From Nocardioides kongjuensis (GTDB lineage Bacteria > Actinomycetota > Actinomycetes > Propionibacteriales > Nocardioidaceae): 64,000 nt of DNA. Numbering within the stretch: position 1 is the first letter of the stretch; the number at the start of each line of letters is the position of its first letter. Under the pieces are notes generated by a model. It searched no databases and was not told the origin of the DNA. It was given only the letters and a program-made list of their open reading frames with translations. Made by a program: the position numbers and the translations under genes. Below are positions 7,562 to 16,955 of the stretch, one piece after another. The stretch is taken from NCBI RefSeq assembly GCF_013409625.1, contig NZ_JACCBF010000001.1, forward strand, positions 2,297,001 to 2,361,000. Reading direction: 5' to 3'.

Positions 7562-9031
7562 TCAGGCCGCGACCCGGCGGGTGCGCCGGCGGGTGCGGGC
7601 GCTGGAGACGGAGACGGTGAGCACCACCGCGAGGGCGAGTGCTCCGGAGAGCCAGTAGCCGACGCCGTACAGGCCCTGCGCGGCGACCTCGAGAGTGGTG
7701 CCGGGCACGGGGACGAGGGAGGCACTGAGGTCGGCGCTGACCAGGGCGGTGCCGAACGCGAAGCCGACCGCGAGGAAGGTGCCGGCGACCCCGGTCGCCA
7801 TCCCTGCCTTCTCCTCGGGCACGGCCAGCTGCACCAGCGTGAAGCCGGCCGCGTACCCGATGCTGCAGCCGAGACCGATGACCGCGGCGCCGACGAGGTA
7901 GTGCCACTTCTGGTCGTGGGCGAGGGCGAGCCACGTGAGCCCTGCGGCACTGATGATCGCGCCGCTGACGAAGACCGGCACCACCCGGCCGTTGTTGACG
8001 GGGCGGTCGGCGATGACGCCGCCGACGACGAAGGTCAGCGCGAAGGGCAGCATCAGCCAGCCGGTCTCGAGCGCGCTGAGGCCCAGGCCGTAGGAGTCGA
8101 TCGGGCGCAGCGCCTCGGGGATGATCTGCGCGTAGGTGCTGACGAGCAGCAGGAACGCCGAGTTCACGGCCGCGAAGAGCGCGATGCAGATGCACGAGGC
8201 GGTGACGAGCGGGGCCTTCATCAGCGCGACGTCGAAGACGGCCGACGAGGAGCGTCGCTCGACCCGGAACCACGCGATGCCGCCGACGACGCCGAGCACG
8301 AGCGGGATCAGCGCCGCGTTGCCCCACACGAGGCCCTGGGTCATGGTCAGCAGGACGGCCGCGACCCACGCGATCATCCACACGGTGCCGACGACGCCGA
8401 TGCGCCCGTTGCGCTCGGCCGGCGGGGCGTGCGGGATCAGGAGGTACGACGCGACCGTGGTCACCACCCCGATTGCGGTGAGCACCACGAAGAAGCTCTG
8501 CAGCGACAGGCTCTGCACGATCAGCCCGCCGCCGATCATCCCGGCGACGATGCCGACGCCCGTGCCGATGACCAGGACCGCGACCGCGATGGCGATGCCG
8601 CTCTCCCCCAGGCCGCGGCGCAGGAACCCCAGCGGGAGCACCTGGGCCGCCCCGCCGAAGCCCATCAGGGCGCAGCCGACGAGGAGGGTCGGGTAGGAGT
8701 CGCCGATCGCCGGCACGAGGGCGCCGGCGGTGAGGAAGACGGCAGCCGCGACGTTCGCGTTCCGGTCCCCGTGCAGGTCCGCCAGCCGGGGCAGCAGGAT
8801 GAATCCCGCGCCGCCGCCGAGGGTGAGGACGGTGTAGAGCCAGGTCGTCTCCGCGACCGTGGCGAGGCCGTACTGCGCCTGGATGACCGGCAGCAGCGGC
8901 GGGAGGATGAAGATGATGGCGTTGGTCAGGACGACCAGCAGCGCCCCGATGCCGACGAGGGCGCCCCTTCCGCGAACGGCTCCTGCCGTCGATGTGCGGG
9001 CGAGTCCGCCCGGGTGCTCGATCTGTGTCAT
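7562..9031 (-). CDS. MFS transporter
   Basis: A 489-residue major facilitator protein with 12-14 hydrophobic segments. The cytoplasmic loop after TM2 reads LPRLADLHGDRN, the position of the family motif A (GxLaDrxGrr). The PEEKAGMATGVAGTFLAVGFAFGTAL segment resembles drug-efflux and aromatic-acid MFS members. It is divergently transcribed from the TetR regulator across 192 bp containing several TTAGTCA/TGACCAA half sites. First gene of an operon with the 7-TM protein and the DAO oxidase. Direction of transport is not evident: context favours substrate uptake, but TetR-MFS pairs are more often efflux. Confidence 0.92.
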   Translation of the reverse strand: MTQIEHPGGLARTSTAGAVRGRGALVGIGALLVVLTNAIIFILPPLLPVIQAQYGLATVAETTWLYTVLTLGGGAGFILLPRLADLHGDRNANVAAAVFLTAGALVPAIGDSYPTLLVGCALMGFGGAAQVLPLGFLRRGLGESGIAIAVAVLVIGTGVGIVAGMIGGGLIVQSLSLQSFFVVLTAIGVVTTVASYLLIPHAPPAERNGRIGVVGTVWMIAWVAAVLLTMTQGLVWGNAALIPLVLGVVGGIAWFRVERRSSSAVFDVALMKAPLVTASCICIALFAAVNSAFLLLVSTYAQIIPEALRPIDSYGLGLSALETGWLMLPFALTFVVGGVIADRPVNNGRVVPVFVSGAIISAAGLTWLALAHDQKWHYLVGAAVIGLGCSIGYAAGFTLVQLAVPEEKAGMATGVAGTFLAVGFAFGTALVSADLSASLVPVPGTTLEVAAQGLYGVGYWLSGALALAVVLTVSVSSARTRRRTRRVAA

Positions 9032-9082
9032 GACTGGTCTCCGATCGGTGCGGTGTGATCCGGCTCATACGCTAGGCCGAAG

Positions 9083-9124
9083 TTAGTCAGACGATCAAGA
9101 TGTATGACCAAGATGTTTGACCAA
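9083..9124. promoter_or_regulatory. TetR operator A between MFS operon and tetR
   Basis: TTAGTCA (9083-9089), 15 bp, TGACCAA (9105-9111): the same 7-15-7 layout as sites B and C. A second TGACCAA (9118-9124) follows 13 bp later, and a further half site, TGACTAA, is at 9169-9175 within TTGACTAAATCAA. The cluster lies in the divergent region between the regulator and the transporter, where an autoregulated TetR protein is expected to bind. Confidence 0.72.
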
Positions 9125-9223
9125 GTTTTCGCCGCTGGAGTGGCGAGGGCGTGCTGATATGCTCGCTTTGACTAAATCAAGCGCCCAACTGAAGGCGGGC
9201 GCCCCGGCACCCCGGAGGACCTG

Positions 9224-9853
9224 ATGGCACGGATCCCGGTCGCCCAGCGACGACGCGACTTCATCGATGCCGCCGTCGAGGTGATCGCCTCCCACGGCAT
9301 CGACGGCGCGACCACGCGCCGGATCGCCGAGCAGGCCAAGGCCAACGTCGCGATGCTGCACTACTGCTACGACTCGAAGGAGGACCTGTTCGCGGACGTC
9401 TACGAGTTCGTGACGGGCAAGTACCGCGAGGTCATCGAGGGCAGCGACCCGCACACCGACCTCCCCGACGCGGCGGAGCAGATCCTGCGGGGTGTCATGC
9501 AGTGCTACCTGGAGTCGCCGAGCTTCACCGCCACGACCTTCGAGCTGGTCAGCTGGGCCCGGCGCCAGCACGGCGACCGCGGCATCGCGGTCTACGACCA
9601 GGCGTTCGACACGGTGCGCAAGGCGCTGCAGGAGGCGGCCGCCGCCGACCCCGTCACGCCGGAGCTCATCGACGAGATCGCCTACGTCCTCGCCACCCTC
9701 GCCGACGGCTTCGGCGTCAACTGGCTGACCTACGGCGACGCCGACGTGGCGCGCGCGCAGATGGAGATCAACTGCTCGGTCCTCGACACGTGGCTGTCGG
9801 GCCGGCTCGCCGCCACCAAGCCGGCGCGACGCAAGCGCGCGGCCCGGGCCTGA
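9224..9853 (+). CDS. TetR-family transcriptional regulator of the amine-catabolic regulon
   Basis: A 209-residue repressor. The N-terminal helix-turn-helix occupies about residues 10-55 (FIDAAVEVIASHGIDGATTRRIAEQAKANVAMLHYCYDSK has the standard TetR spacing, with TTRRIAEQA as recognition region). The remainder is a helical ligand-binding domain and an Arg/Lys-rich tail. It is divergent from the MFS operon. Its presumed operator TTAGTCA-N15-TGAC(T/C)AA recurs before the two catabolic operons at 17.6-17.8 kb, so one regulator probably controls about 13 genes. The ligand is likely the substrate or an intermediate; this is inference. Confidence 0.92.
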   Translation: MARIPVAQRRRDFIDAAVEVIASHGIDGATTRRIAEQAKANVAMLHYCYDSKEDLFADVYEFVTGKYREVIEGSDPHTDLPDAAEQILRGVMQCYLESPSFTATTFELVSWARRQHGDRGIAVYDQAFDTVRKALQEAAAADPVTPELIDEIAYVLATLADGFGVNWLTYGDADVARAQMEINCSVLDTWLSGRLAATKPARRKRAARA

Positions 9854-9883
9854 CCGGCCCCTGACCGCGCGCCGCGCCTGGTC

Positions 9884-11341
9884 TCACATCGGCAGGTCGG
9901 GCGAGTCGACGCCGACCACCCGGTCGCCGCAGAAGACCCGGACCGACTCGGCCGGGCCGTGGCCACCGACGCCGGCGGGCCCCCAGAAGCTCTGGGCGGA
10001 GTCGTCGCCGAGGTCGGCGACCTTGGCGCCGTTGACCCGCACCTCCCCCGCGACGATGCGGGAGCCGACCTCGATCGCGCGGTCGGTGTCGGTGCCGAAC
10101 ACGTAGGCGTCGAGGCCCGAGGGATGGGCGTTGGCGATCCGCAGCGCCTGCTCGGCGGAGTCGACGGCGTGCAGCGAGACCAACGGGCCGAACAGCTCGG
10201 CGGTCGCGGCCGAGGGGTCCGCGCCCGAGGCGAGTGTCGGCGAGAGGAACCAGCCGCCCAGGTCGGGCAGTGCGGCAGGCTGGTCGATCTCGGCGCCGAG
10301 GTCGCGCAGACCCTCGATCCGGGACTGCAGCGTGTGGAAGTGCGCTCCGTTGGAGATCGGGCCGACCTGGGCGTCGTCGTCGAGGGAGTGGCCGACGACC
10401 AGCGTGGCGATCCGCTCGGTGAGCGCCTCTCGCAACGGCCCGACCAGGTGGTGGGGTGCCAGGACCTTGCCCGGTCCCTCGCACCACTGGCCGTTGAGCT
10501 TGGTCATCCCGTCGAGGATGCCGTCGGCGGTGACGTCGAGGTCGGCGTCGTCGAGGACGATCACCGGGTTGTTGCCGCCGAGCTCGAGCTGGAGGACCTT
10601 GAAGTCCTCGACGGCCGCGCGGGCGATGGCCCGGCCGGCGCCCGGTCCGCCGGTGAACGAGACGATCTTGATCCGCGGGTCGCCCGTCACCTGCGCGCCG
10701 ACCTCGCCTGCGCCGTGCACCAGCTGCAGCGCACCGGACGGGAGTCCCGCCTGGACGAAGCAGTCGACGACGACCTGGGCGCTGGCCGGGGCGTGCTCCG
10801 ACGGCTTGAGGACGACCGGGCAGCCGGCCGCGATGGCGCTGACGACCTTGGCGGCGGGGATGAAGCTCGGACCGTTCCACGGGGTGAGGATCGCGGCCGG
10901 GCCCCACGGCACCTTGTGCAGCCTGACGTCGCGCCCTCCGGCCTCGAGCGCGGTGACGCGCGGGATGTCACGCAGGTCCTGGGCCGCCGAGCGGATCCGG
11001 TACGGCAGGAAGGCCGCGACCTTGCGGGTGGCGCCGATCGGCGTACCGCTGGTCAGTGCGTCGGTGCGGGCGATGTCCTCGATGCGGGCCTCGAGGTTGT
11101 CCGCCACCCGGTCGAGCACGGCGGCCCGTTCGTGACGCGCCTCGTCGTCCCACCGGCCGACGTCGTAGGACGCCTCCGCGTGCCGGAGTGCGCGCTCGAC
11201 CTCGTCGGCGTCGGTCGTGACGCTGCGGTGGAGGGGTTCGCGCGTGTTGGGGTCGACGTTCCAGCTGTCGAGGGTCCTGCACTCGCTCCAGTGGTCGGCG
11301 ATGTAGTTGACCGGCTGCGCGACGGTGGCCACGTTGCTCAT
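9884..11341 (-). CDS. Aldehyde dehydrogenase, NAD(P)+-dependent
   Basis: A 485-residue member of the ALDH superfamily oxidising an aldehyde to a carboxylate. The general base is Glu253 (LELGGNN) and the nucleophile Cys287 (GQWCEGPGK). The cofactor-binding region holds the PWNGPSFIPAAK block and FTGGPGAGRAI. The NGQWCEGPGK context differs from the usual GQxC..-R loop and may reflect an unusual substrate. It is last in the seven-gene operon and overlaps the alcohol dehydrogenase stop by 4 bp. Together they fit two-step oxidation of an omega-hydroxy acid to a dicarboxylate. An alternative role is the PuuC-like oxidation of a gamma-glutamylated aminoaldehyde. Confidence 0.94.
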   Translation of the reverse strand: MSNVATVAQPVNYIADHWSECRTLDSWNVDPNTREPLHRSVTTDADEVERALRHAEASYDVGRWDDEARHERAAVLDRVADNLEARIEDIARTDALTSGTPIGATRKVAAFLPYRIRSAAQDLRDIPRVTALEAGGRDVRLHKVPWGPAAILTPWNGPSFIPAAKVVSAIAAGCPVVLKPSEHAPASAQVVVDCFVQAGLPSGALQLVHGAGEVGAQVTGDPRIKIVSFTGGPGAGRAIARAAVEDFKVLQLELGGNNPVIVLDDADLDVTADGILDGMTKLNGQWCEGPGKVLAPHHLVGPLREALTERIATLVVGHSLDDDAQVGPISNGAHFHTLQSRIEGLRDLGAEIDQPAALPDLGGWFLSPTLASGADPSAATAELFGPLVSLHAVDSAEQALRIANAHPSGLDAYVFGTDTDRAIEVGSRIVAGEVRVNGAKVADLGDDSAQSFWGPAGVGGHGPAESVRVFCGDRVVGVDSPDLPM

Positions 11342-12450
11342 CGGAGCTCCTCTCCGGCCCGCAGGTCGACGACGATGCGGGTCACGTCACCGGACTTCAT
11401 CTGCTCGAAGCCCTCGTTGATCTCGGCGAACGGCACGACCCGGGTGACCATCTCGTCGAGCAGCAGGCGGCCCTGCTGGTAGAGCCGGGCGAACTGGGTG
11501 ATGTCCTCGCGGGCCTGGCCCGAGCCCATGTAGGAGCCGATCAGCCGCTTCTCCTGGAAGAAGAAGTCGAGTGCGGGCACCGTGAGCTCGGTGCCCATGG
11601 GGGCGATCCCGACGAGGCAGGCGGTCCCGGTCGCCCGCACCAGGGCCAGTGCCGTCTCGGCGGTGCGGGCGGAGCCGACGGCCTCGAAGGCGTAGTCGAC
11701 GCCGTCGCCGAGGAGCCGCTGCAGCTCGGCGACGGGGTCACCGTCCCCACCGTTGATGGTGTGGGTGGCGCCGTAGGTGCGAGCCGCCTTGAGCCGGTCG
11801 TCGTCGAGGTCGATCGCCACGACGGCCGAGGCGCCGGCGAGCCGCGCGCCCTGGACGATGGCCGACCCGACGCCACCGCAGCCGATGACGGCGACGGTGC
11901 TGCCGGGGCGTACCTGCGCGCCGCGGAAGACCGCACCGACGCCGGTGACGATGCAGCACGACAGGAGGCAGCCGACGTGCAGCGGTACGTCGTCGGGCAG
12001 CCGCACCAGCGCGGTCTCGCGCAGCAGGATGTGCTGGGAGAAGGCGCCGATGGCAGCGAGGCGCTCGATCGGCCGGCCGTCGACGGTCTCGAAGGCGGGC
12101 CGCTGCCGCAGGCGGACCTCGTCGAGGCGCGTGCACTGCGTCGAGTGTCCGACCTCGCAGTTGACGCAGCGGCCGCACGACGGGGTGAGTGCCCCCGTGA
12201 CGCGATCGCCGGGTCGCAACGTGGTCACGGCCGTGCCGACCGACTCGACGACACCGGCGACCTCGTGCCCGACCACGACCGGCAGCTCGGTGGGCACGGT
12301 CCCGGTCATGTAGTGCAGGTCGCTGTGACACAGCCCGACGTGCGTCACCGCGACCCGCACCTCGTGCGGCTCCGGGTCGTCGACCCGGATGTCGGTGAGC
12401 TCCAGCGGTGCGCCGATCTCGTTCAGGACGGCGGCTCGGGTGGTGATCAT
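11338..12450 (-). CDS. Zinc-dependent alcohol dehydrogenase (class III-like MDR)
   Basis: A 370-residue medium-chain dehydrogenase. Catalytic zinc ligands are Cys41 (GLCHSD) and His62-Glu63 (GHEVAG). The structural zinc cysteines are C92, C95, C98 and C106. The NAD-binding GCGGVGSA follows. The GHSTQCTRL and MGSGQAREDI blocks resemble NDMA-dependent and benzyl-alcohol-type actinobacterial ADHs. The start at 12450 overlaps the enoyl-CoA hydratase stop by 4 bp, and the stop overlaps the ALDH start by 4 bp, so translation is coupled across all three. Probable role: oxidation of the hydroxy acid released by lactone hydrolysis, to the semialdehyde. Confidence 0.94.
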   Translation of the reverse strand: MITTRAAVLNEIGAPLELTDIRVDDPEPHEVRVAVTHVGLCHSDLHYMTGTVPTELPVVVGHEVAGVVESVGTAVTTLRPGDRVTGALTPSCGRCVNCEVGHSTQCTRLDEVRLRQRPAFETVDGRPIERLAAIGAFSQHILLRETALVRLPDDVPLHVGCLLSCCIVTGVGAVFRGAQVRPGSTVAVIGCGGVGSAIVQGARLAGASAVVAIDLDDDRLKAARTYGATHTINGGDGDPVAELQRLLGDGVDYAFEAVGSARTAETALALVRATGTACLVGIAPMGTELTVPALDFFFQEKRLIGSYMGSGQAREDITQFARLYQQGRLLLDEMVTRVVPFAEINEGFEQMKSGDVTRIVVDLRAGEELR

Positions 12451-13220
12451 GCGGTGGTCTCCCTCGTCTTCCAGAAGCCGGCGACGCCGGCGGTGAGCAG
12501 TCCGCTCGTCCACGCCTCGTGGGCGGCGGTGTCCTCGCGCTCGAACGCGGCCTCGACCTCGGCGAGCAGCGGGCGCAGCAGCGCGAGGTGGAGAGCGGTC
12601 GTGTTGCCCTCGGGGGTCCAGGCGTGGACCGTCGCGATGGCATGGTCGAGCAGTACGTCGGTCGCGACGACCTCGTCGAGGAGACCGATCCGCAGCGCCT
12701 CCTCGGCGGGGACCCGTGGCGAGCCGAGGACCATGCAGGTGGCGTGGTTGCCGACGAGCCGGCGCAGCAGCAGGCTCGTGGCGTTGGAGATGGTGAGGCC
12801 GCGACCGTTCTCCGGCTGGAAGTACTCGGCGGCAGGCGAACCGATCCGGGCGTCGCAGCACAACGTGATCTCCGAGGCGCCACCGACGGCCAGCCCGTTG
12901 ACGGCAGCCACGACCGGCACCCGGGTCTGCAGGATCGCGCGGGTGATGTCGTGGAAGCTCTCGAACGCCGCATGCACCTCGGCCTCGGTGGTGGGCGTCT
13001 GGGTGAGGTCCTCCCCCGCCGAGAACGCTCGCCCCGCGCCGGTGAGCACGATGCCGCGCACGGTCTCGCCGGTGCCGTGCTCGCGGATCAGTGCGGCCAG
13101 CCGCAGCCGGGTGGCGACGTCGAGGGCGTTGAGCCGGTCGGGGCGGTTGAGGGTGAGGACGGCGACGTCGCGGACGACGTCCACGTCGACGTACCCGTCC
13201 AGGGTGGTGGTCGTGGTCAA
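12447..13220 (-). CDS. Enoyl-CoA hydratase/isomerase family protein, TTG start
   Basis: A 257-residue crotonase-fold protein. The oxyanion-hole strand is GAGRAFSAGEDL and the second hole segment is NGLAVGGASEITLCCDARI, with the usual catalytic-Glu region around EYFQPENGRG. I place the start at TTG (13220-13218) because AAGGAG lies 8 nt upstream and no ATG or GTG exists between it and the previous gene's stop. It sits 5 bp after the acyl-CoA ligase stop. It probably hydrates the unsaturated acyl-CoA made from the product of that ligase. No acyl-CoA dehydrogenase lies in this operon; the one at 21801-22991 is in a different transcript. Confidence 0.9.
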   Translation of the reverse strand: MTTTTTLDGYVDVDVVRDVAVLTLNRPDRLNALDVATRLRLAALIREHGTGETVRGIVLTGAGRAFSAGEDLTQTPTTEAEVHAAFESFHDITRAILQTRVPVVAAVNGLAVGGASEITLCCDARIGSPAAEYFQPENGRGLTISNATSLLLRRLVGNHATCMVLGSPRVPAEEALRIGLLDEVVATDVLLDHAIATVHAWTPEGNTTALHLALLRPLLAEVEAAFEREDTAAHEAWTSGLLTAGVAGFWKTRETTA

Positions 13221-13225
13221 GGCGA

Positions 13226-14845
13226 TCAGCTCCTTCGCGGGGAGAGGTCGTGGGTGGTGCCCGGCGCCTCGGCGGCGCGGGCCTTCAGGGCGGGCTTGGA
13301 GACCCGCTCGGACGGTGTGCGGGGGAAGTCGGCGACGAACTCGACGTAGCGGGGCACCTTGAAGCGGGCGAGCTCGGCGCCGGCGCGCGCCACGATGTCC
13401 TCCGCGGTCGCCCGGTCCGCCGGGACGCCCGCCGCCAGCTGGAGGAACGCCTTGACCTCCTCGCCCAGCACCTCGTCGGGCTCGGCGACGACGGCGGAGG
13501 CGACCACGCGCTCGTCGCGCTCCAGGGCGGCCTCGACCTCGACGCAGGCGACGTTCTCGCCGCCACGGCGGACCATGTCCTTGATCCGGCCGACGAGCTG
13601 GACACCGCCGTCGGGACGGCGTACGACCAGGTCGCCGGTGTGCAGCCAGCCGTCCCGCAGCGTCTGGTCGGTGGCATCGGGCCGGTTCCAGTAGCCCTTC
13701 ATCATCGGCCGACCCGAGATCACGAGCTCGCCCGGTCGACCGGCGGCGACCTCGGCCCGGGTCGGGTCCGCCGGGTCGACGACACGGACCTGCTTGGTCG
13801 GGACCGGGCCGCCCAGGCTGCCACTGCCGACCGAGCCGGTGTCGGCGAACGGGCTGAACAGGTCGATGCCCGACTCGGTCATCCCGTAGACCTCGCGCCA
13901 CGGCGCTCCCCAGCGCTCCTCGAGCTCGGCGTGGAGGGCGACCGGGATGCCGGAGCAGAGCACCATGCGCAGGTCGTTGTCACGGTCCGCCGCGGTGGGG
14001 AGCTGCTTGGCCAGCAGGGTCGGCATCGAGCCCAGCACGTAGAAGAAGGTGGCCCGGTGCCGTCGTACGTCGGCCATGAACGTCGAGGCGGAGAAGCGCG
14101 GCAGGACCACCAGCGGCGCGCCGACGGTCAGCGCGACGGCGGTGTTCCACTGCGGGTCCATGTAGGAGAACGGCTGCGAGGTCAACAGCACGTCGTCGCC
14201 GCCGAGACCGGTCACGGCCGCGCAGATCCAGCCGAGCCGGGTCCAGTAGCCGTGGGTCAGCATGCAGGCCTTGGGGAACCCGGTGGTGCCCGAGGTGTAC
14301 TGCAGGTTCGCCAGGGTGCCGGCGTGGCTCGCCGTCGTCGGCGGCGCGGAGCACGGGAAGCCCTCGGAGCCGTCGTCGGCGAGGTCGAGGACGCGGACGT
14401 CACCGAGGCCGTCCTCGCTCGCGACGACCTCGGCGACCAGGTGCGCGTGCTCGGCGTCGGTGACCACGACCCGGGCGCCGGAGTCGCCGAGCACGAACGC
14501 GAGGTCGGCCCGCTGGTAGCCGCTGTTGACCGGTACGACGACCGCGCCCGCCTTGAGCGCCGCGAGCCAGGACACCGGCCAGTGCACGACGTTGGGCAGC
14601 ATCAGGGCGACCCGGTCGCCCGGCCGGACGCCGTCGACCTCGATCAGCCGGTGCGCCAGCCGCGACGTCCAGGCGTCGATCTCGGCGAAGGTCCACGACC
14701 ACTCCCCGAAGCGCAGGAACTCGCGGTCCCCCGCGTCGAGTGCGCGCTGTGCGAGCAGCCCGGTCAGGGTCGGGACGGCCGGGTCCTCGGCCATCCGGTC
14801 GCCGGCGACGACGGGGCGCCGTCGTACCTGGGGGACGTGGGTCAT
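13226..14845 (-). CDS. AMP-forming acyl-CoA ligase (CaiC/fatty-acid ligase type)
   Basis: A 539-residue member of the adenylate-forming superfamily. The P-loop is YTSGTTGFPKACMLTH, the A5 motif YGMTESG, the A7-A8 region GWLHTGDLVVRRPDGG then GRIKDMVRRGGENV, and the C-terminal catalytic lysine lies in PSERVSKPALK. It activates a carboxylate with ATP and couples it to CoA. The layout resembles crotonobetaine and cyclohexanecarboxylate-type ligases more than benzoate ligases. The ATG at 14845 overlaps the gamma-glutamyl hydrolase stop by 4 bp. In this operon it would activate the mono- or dicarboxylate produced by the alcohol and aldehyde dehydrogenases. Confidence 0.95.
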   Translation of the reverse strand: MTHVPQVRRRPVVAGDRMAEDPAVPTLTGLLAQRALDAGDREFLRFGEWSWTFAEIDAWTSRLAHRLIEVDGVRPGDRVALMLPNVVHWPVSWLAALKAGAVVVPVNSGYQRADLAFVLGDSGARVVVTDAEHAHLVAEVVASEDGLGDVRVLDLADDGSEGFPCSAPPTTASHAGTLANLQYTSGTTGFPKACMLTHGYWTRLGWICAAVTGLGGDDVLLTSQPFSYMDPQWNTAVALTVGAPLVVLPRFSASTFMADVRRHRATFFYVLGSMPTLLAKQLPTAADRDNDLRMVLCSGIPVALHAELEERWGAPWREVYGMTESGIDLFSPFADTGSVGSGSLGGPVPTKQVRVVDPADPTRAEVAAGRPGELVISGRPMMKGYWNRPDATDQTLRDGWLHTGDLVVRRPDGGVQLVGRIKDMVRRGGENVACVEVEAALERDERVVASAVVAEPDEVLGEEVKAFLQLAAGVPADRATAEDIVARAGAELARFKVPRYVEFVADFPRTPSERVSKPALKARAAEAPGTTHDLSPRRS

Positions 14846-15603
14846 CGGGTGCTCCCCTCGTCGAGCAGTCGGGCCGCCTCGTCGACGACCCACGACAGCG
14901 CCGGATCGGCGCTCTTCATCCACTCGGGGTGCCACTGCACGCCGAGGACCGGACGGCCGGGCACCTCGATCGCCTCGGCGACGCCGTCGCTGGCGCGGCC
15001 GGTGACGACGACCCCGACGCCGCAGCGGTCGACGGCCTGGTGGTGCCAGGAGTTGGTGATCGTGTCCTCGCCGTACAGCCCGGCGGCGACGGAGCCGGCT
15101 GCGAAGGCGACGACGTGGTCGACGTTGCCGTCGGTGGGTGCGGTCTCGGGCGACAGGTGGCACACGGCGCTGGCCGGCAGGTCGGCGACCAGCGTGCCGC
15201 CGAGGGCGACGTTGAGCACCTGCATGCCGCGACACACGCCCAGGACCGGGATGCCGCGGTCGAGCGCGGCCCGCACCACGGCGATCTCGTAGGCGTCGCG
15301 CTCGGGGTCGTGGACCATCGGGTCGGTGCGGGGGTCGATGCCGCGCACCACGGAGGTGTCGCCGCCCCAGCAAGCCGGGTGCAGGTCCTGCCCGCCGGTG
15401 ATCACGACAGCCGAGAGCCACTCGCACACGGCGGCCGGTTCGGTCTCGTAGGACAGCTGGACGGGAAGCCCGCCCGCCTCGGCGACCCGCGTCGAGAAGT
15501 CGGACATGGAGGTGTCGACGCACCGGTCGCCGTACCTCTCGTCGGCGCCCCGGAGCAGGGACAGCCGGAAGCGACGGCCGGTGATGCCGATCAGCGGCCG
15601 CAT
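14842..15603 (-). CDS. Class I glutamine amidotransferase-like gamma-glutamyl hydrolase (PuuD family)
   Basis: A 253-residue class I GATase-fold hydrolase of the peptidase C26 family. The triad is complete: Cys124 (GVCRGMQ), His225 and Glu227 (HPEW). The GGQDLHPACWG segment is typical of gamma-glutamyl-GABA hydrolases. Expected reaction: removal of glutamate from a gamma-glutamylated amine or amino acid, undoing the modification placed by the GS-like enzyme encoded next door. The start is immediately behind the ligase gene's stop (1-bp overlap). A PuuA/PuuD-like pair in an operon with CoA-pathway enzymes also recalls the aniline/gamma-glutamylanilide systems, where such a pair captures the amine. 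Confidence 0.93.
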   Translation of the reverse strand: MRPLIGITGRRFRLSLLRGADERYGDRCVDTSMSDFSTRVAEAGGLPVQLSYETEPAAVCEWLSAVVITGGQDLHPACWGGDTSVVRGIDPRTDPMVHDPERDAYEIAVVRAALDRGIPVLGVCRGMQVLNVALGGTLVADLPASAVCHLSPETAPTDGNVDHVVAFAAGSVAAGLYGEDTITNSWHHQAVDRCGVGVVVTGRASDGVAEAIEVPGRPVLGVQWHPEWMKSADPALSWVVDEAARLLDEGSTR

Positions 15604-16955
15604 CACGGGAGCTCGAAGTAGCGCGTGGACTCCCACTCGGAGAGCGAGGCGTTCGGGTCGCCGCCCTTGGTGTGGAACTCCATCCACTCCCAGCGGCGCG
15701 AGGCGACCCAGAAGTCGACGAACTCGTCGCCGAGGTAGGTGCGCAGCAGCGGGTCCGCGGCGAGCGCGGCGCCGGCCTTCGACATGGTGTCGGGGATCCG
15801 TTCCACACCGCAGTCCTCGGGCAGGCACCAGGCCATGTCGGTGACCTCGGCGGGCGGTTCGATCCGTCCCTCGACGCCGGCCAGCACACCGGCCAGCACC
15901 GCCGCGAGGGCCAGGTAGGGATTCACGTCGGAACCGGGCAGCCGGTACTCGAGCCGCGAGTACTTCGGGTGCCCGGTGATCGCCCGCACCGCCGCCGTCT
16001 TGTTGTTGACGCCCCAGCTGACGGTGGTCGGCGGTCCCGTGAGGTCGACGAGGCGTCGGTACGACGTGATCTGCGGCATCACGACCGACGTCGCCCCCGC
16101 CATCGTGGCGAGCAGCCCGCCGACAGAGTGCCGCATCAGCTCGGAGGGGCCGTCCTCGGCGAAGTACTCGTTCACGCCGTCGCGCTGCAACGAGATGTTG
16201 ATGTGCGCGCCCTGGCCGAATCCCGCGGTGGGCTTGGCCATGAACGAGACCGTGTGCCCCTGCTCGAAGGCGACCTCACGCATCACCTGACGGGTCCGCG
16301 CCCAGCCGTCGGCCAGCCGGACCGGGTCGGTCGGGGCCAGGTTGAGCTCGGTCTGCCCGGGGGCCGCTTCGTCGGTCCAGGCCTCCCAGGGGATCCCGAC
16401 CTGGTCGAGCCGCGCGACGACGGCCTCCATGTAGTCGACCCAGTCGCTGGAGCGGGCCAGGTGGTACGTCGCGCCGGTGCTGCCGCCCAGCGGGGTCAGG
16501 TCCCGGTAGCCCTTGCCTCGGGCCTCCTGGACCGACTCCTCGAAGAGCGTCGCCTCGATCTCGACCGCGACGGTGGCGGTGTAGCCGTGCTCGGTGAGCC
16601 GGGCCACGAGTCGCTTGACCAGGTTGCGCGGGCAGATCGGGACGGGGCTGCCGTCCTTGAGCCAGTAGTCGCCGATCACCGAGTCCAGGCCGGGCTTCCA
16701 CTCCACGAGCGTCGACAGGTCGGGGACCATCGCGATGTCGTAGAGGTTGCCCCGCCAGTCGGGGAAGGCGTCGCCGAGGACGATCTCGTTGCTGAGGTCG
16801 ATCGCGAACAGGATGTCGGCGAACGCGAAGCCGCTGTCCTTGCCGGCCTCGAACTTGGCGGGCGAGACGTTCTTGCCGAGCAGGCTGCCCTCGTGGTTGG
16901 TCGCCTCGAGGCGGACGGCCTTGCGGGTGCTGGTGGCGGTGCTGGTCTCAGACAT
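15603..16955 (-). CDS. Glutamine synthetase-like gamma-glutamyl-amine ligase
   Basis: A 450-residue member of the GS type III-like group used for gamma-glutamylation of amines (PuuA, GlnA3/GlnA4, aniline-type enzymes). Catalytic-domain landmarks are VAVEIEATLFE (metal glutamates), GFGQGAHINISL (the HxN substrate motif), WGVNNKTAAVRAI, and LEYRLPGSDVNPYL. No adenylylation Tyr loop typical of GlnA is evident. The expected reaction joins glutamate to an amine using ATP. It is encoded directly before the gamma-glutamyl hydrolase (1-bp overlap) and 8 bp inside the upstream unknown gene. The amine is unknown; by context it may be the primary substrate of the whole regulon. Confidence 0.93.
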   Translation of the reverse strand: MSETSTATSTRKAVRLEATNHEGSLLGKNVSPAKFEAGKDSGFAFADILFAIDLSNEIVLGDAFPDWRGNLYDIAMVPDLSTLVEWKPGLDSVIGDYWLKDGSPVPICPRNLVKRLVARLTEHGYTATVAVEIEATLFEESVQEARGKGYRDLTPLGGSTGATYHLARSSDWVDYMEAVVARLDQVGIPWEAWTDEAAPGQTELNLAPTDPVRLADGWARTRQVMREVAFEQGHTVSFMAKPTAGFGQGAHINISLQRDGVNEYFAEDGPSELMRHSVGGLLATMAGATSVVMPQITSYRRLVDLTGPPTTVSWGVNNKTAAVRAITGHPKYSRLEYRLPGSDVNPYLALAAVLAGVLAGVEGRIEPPAEVTDMAWCLPEDCGVERIPDTMSKAGAALAADPLLRTYLGDEFVDFWVASRRWEWMEFHTKGGDPNASLSEWESTRYFELP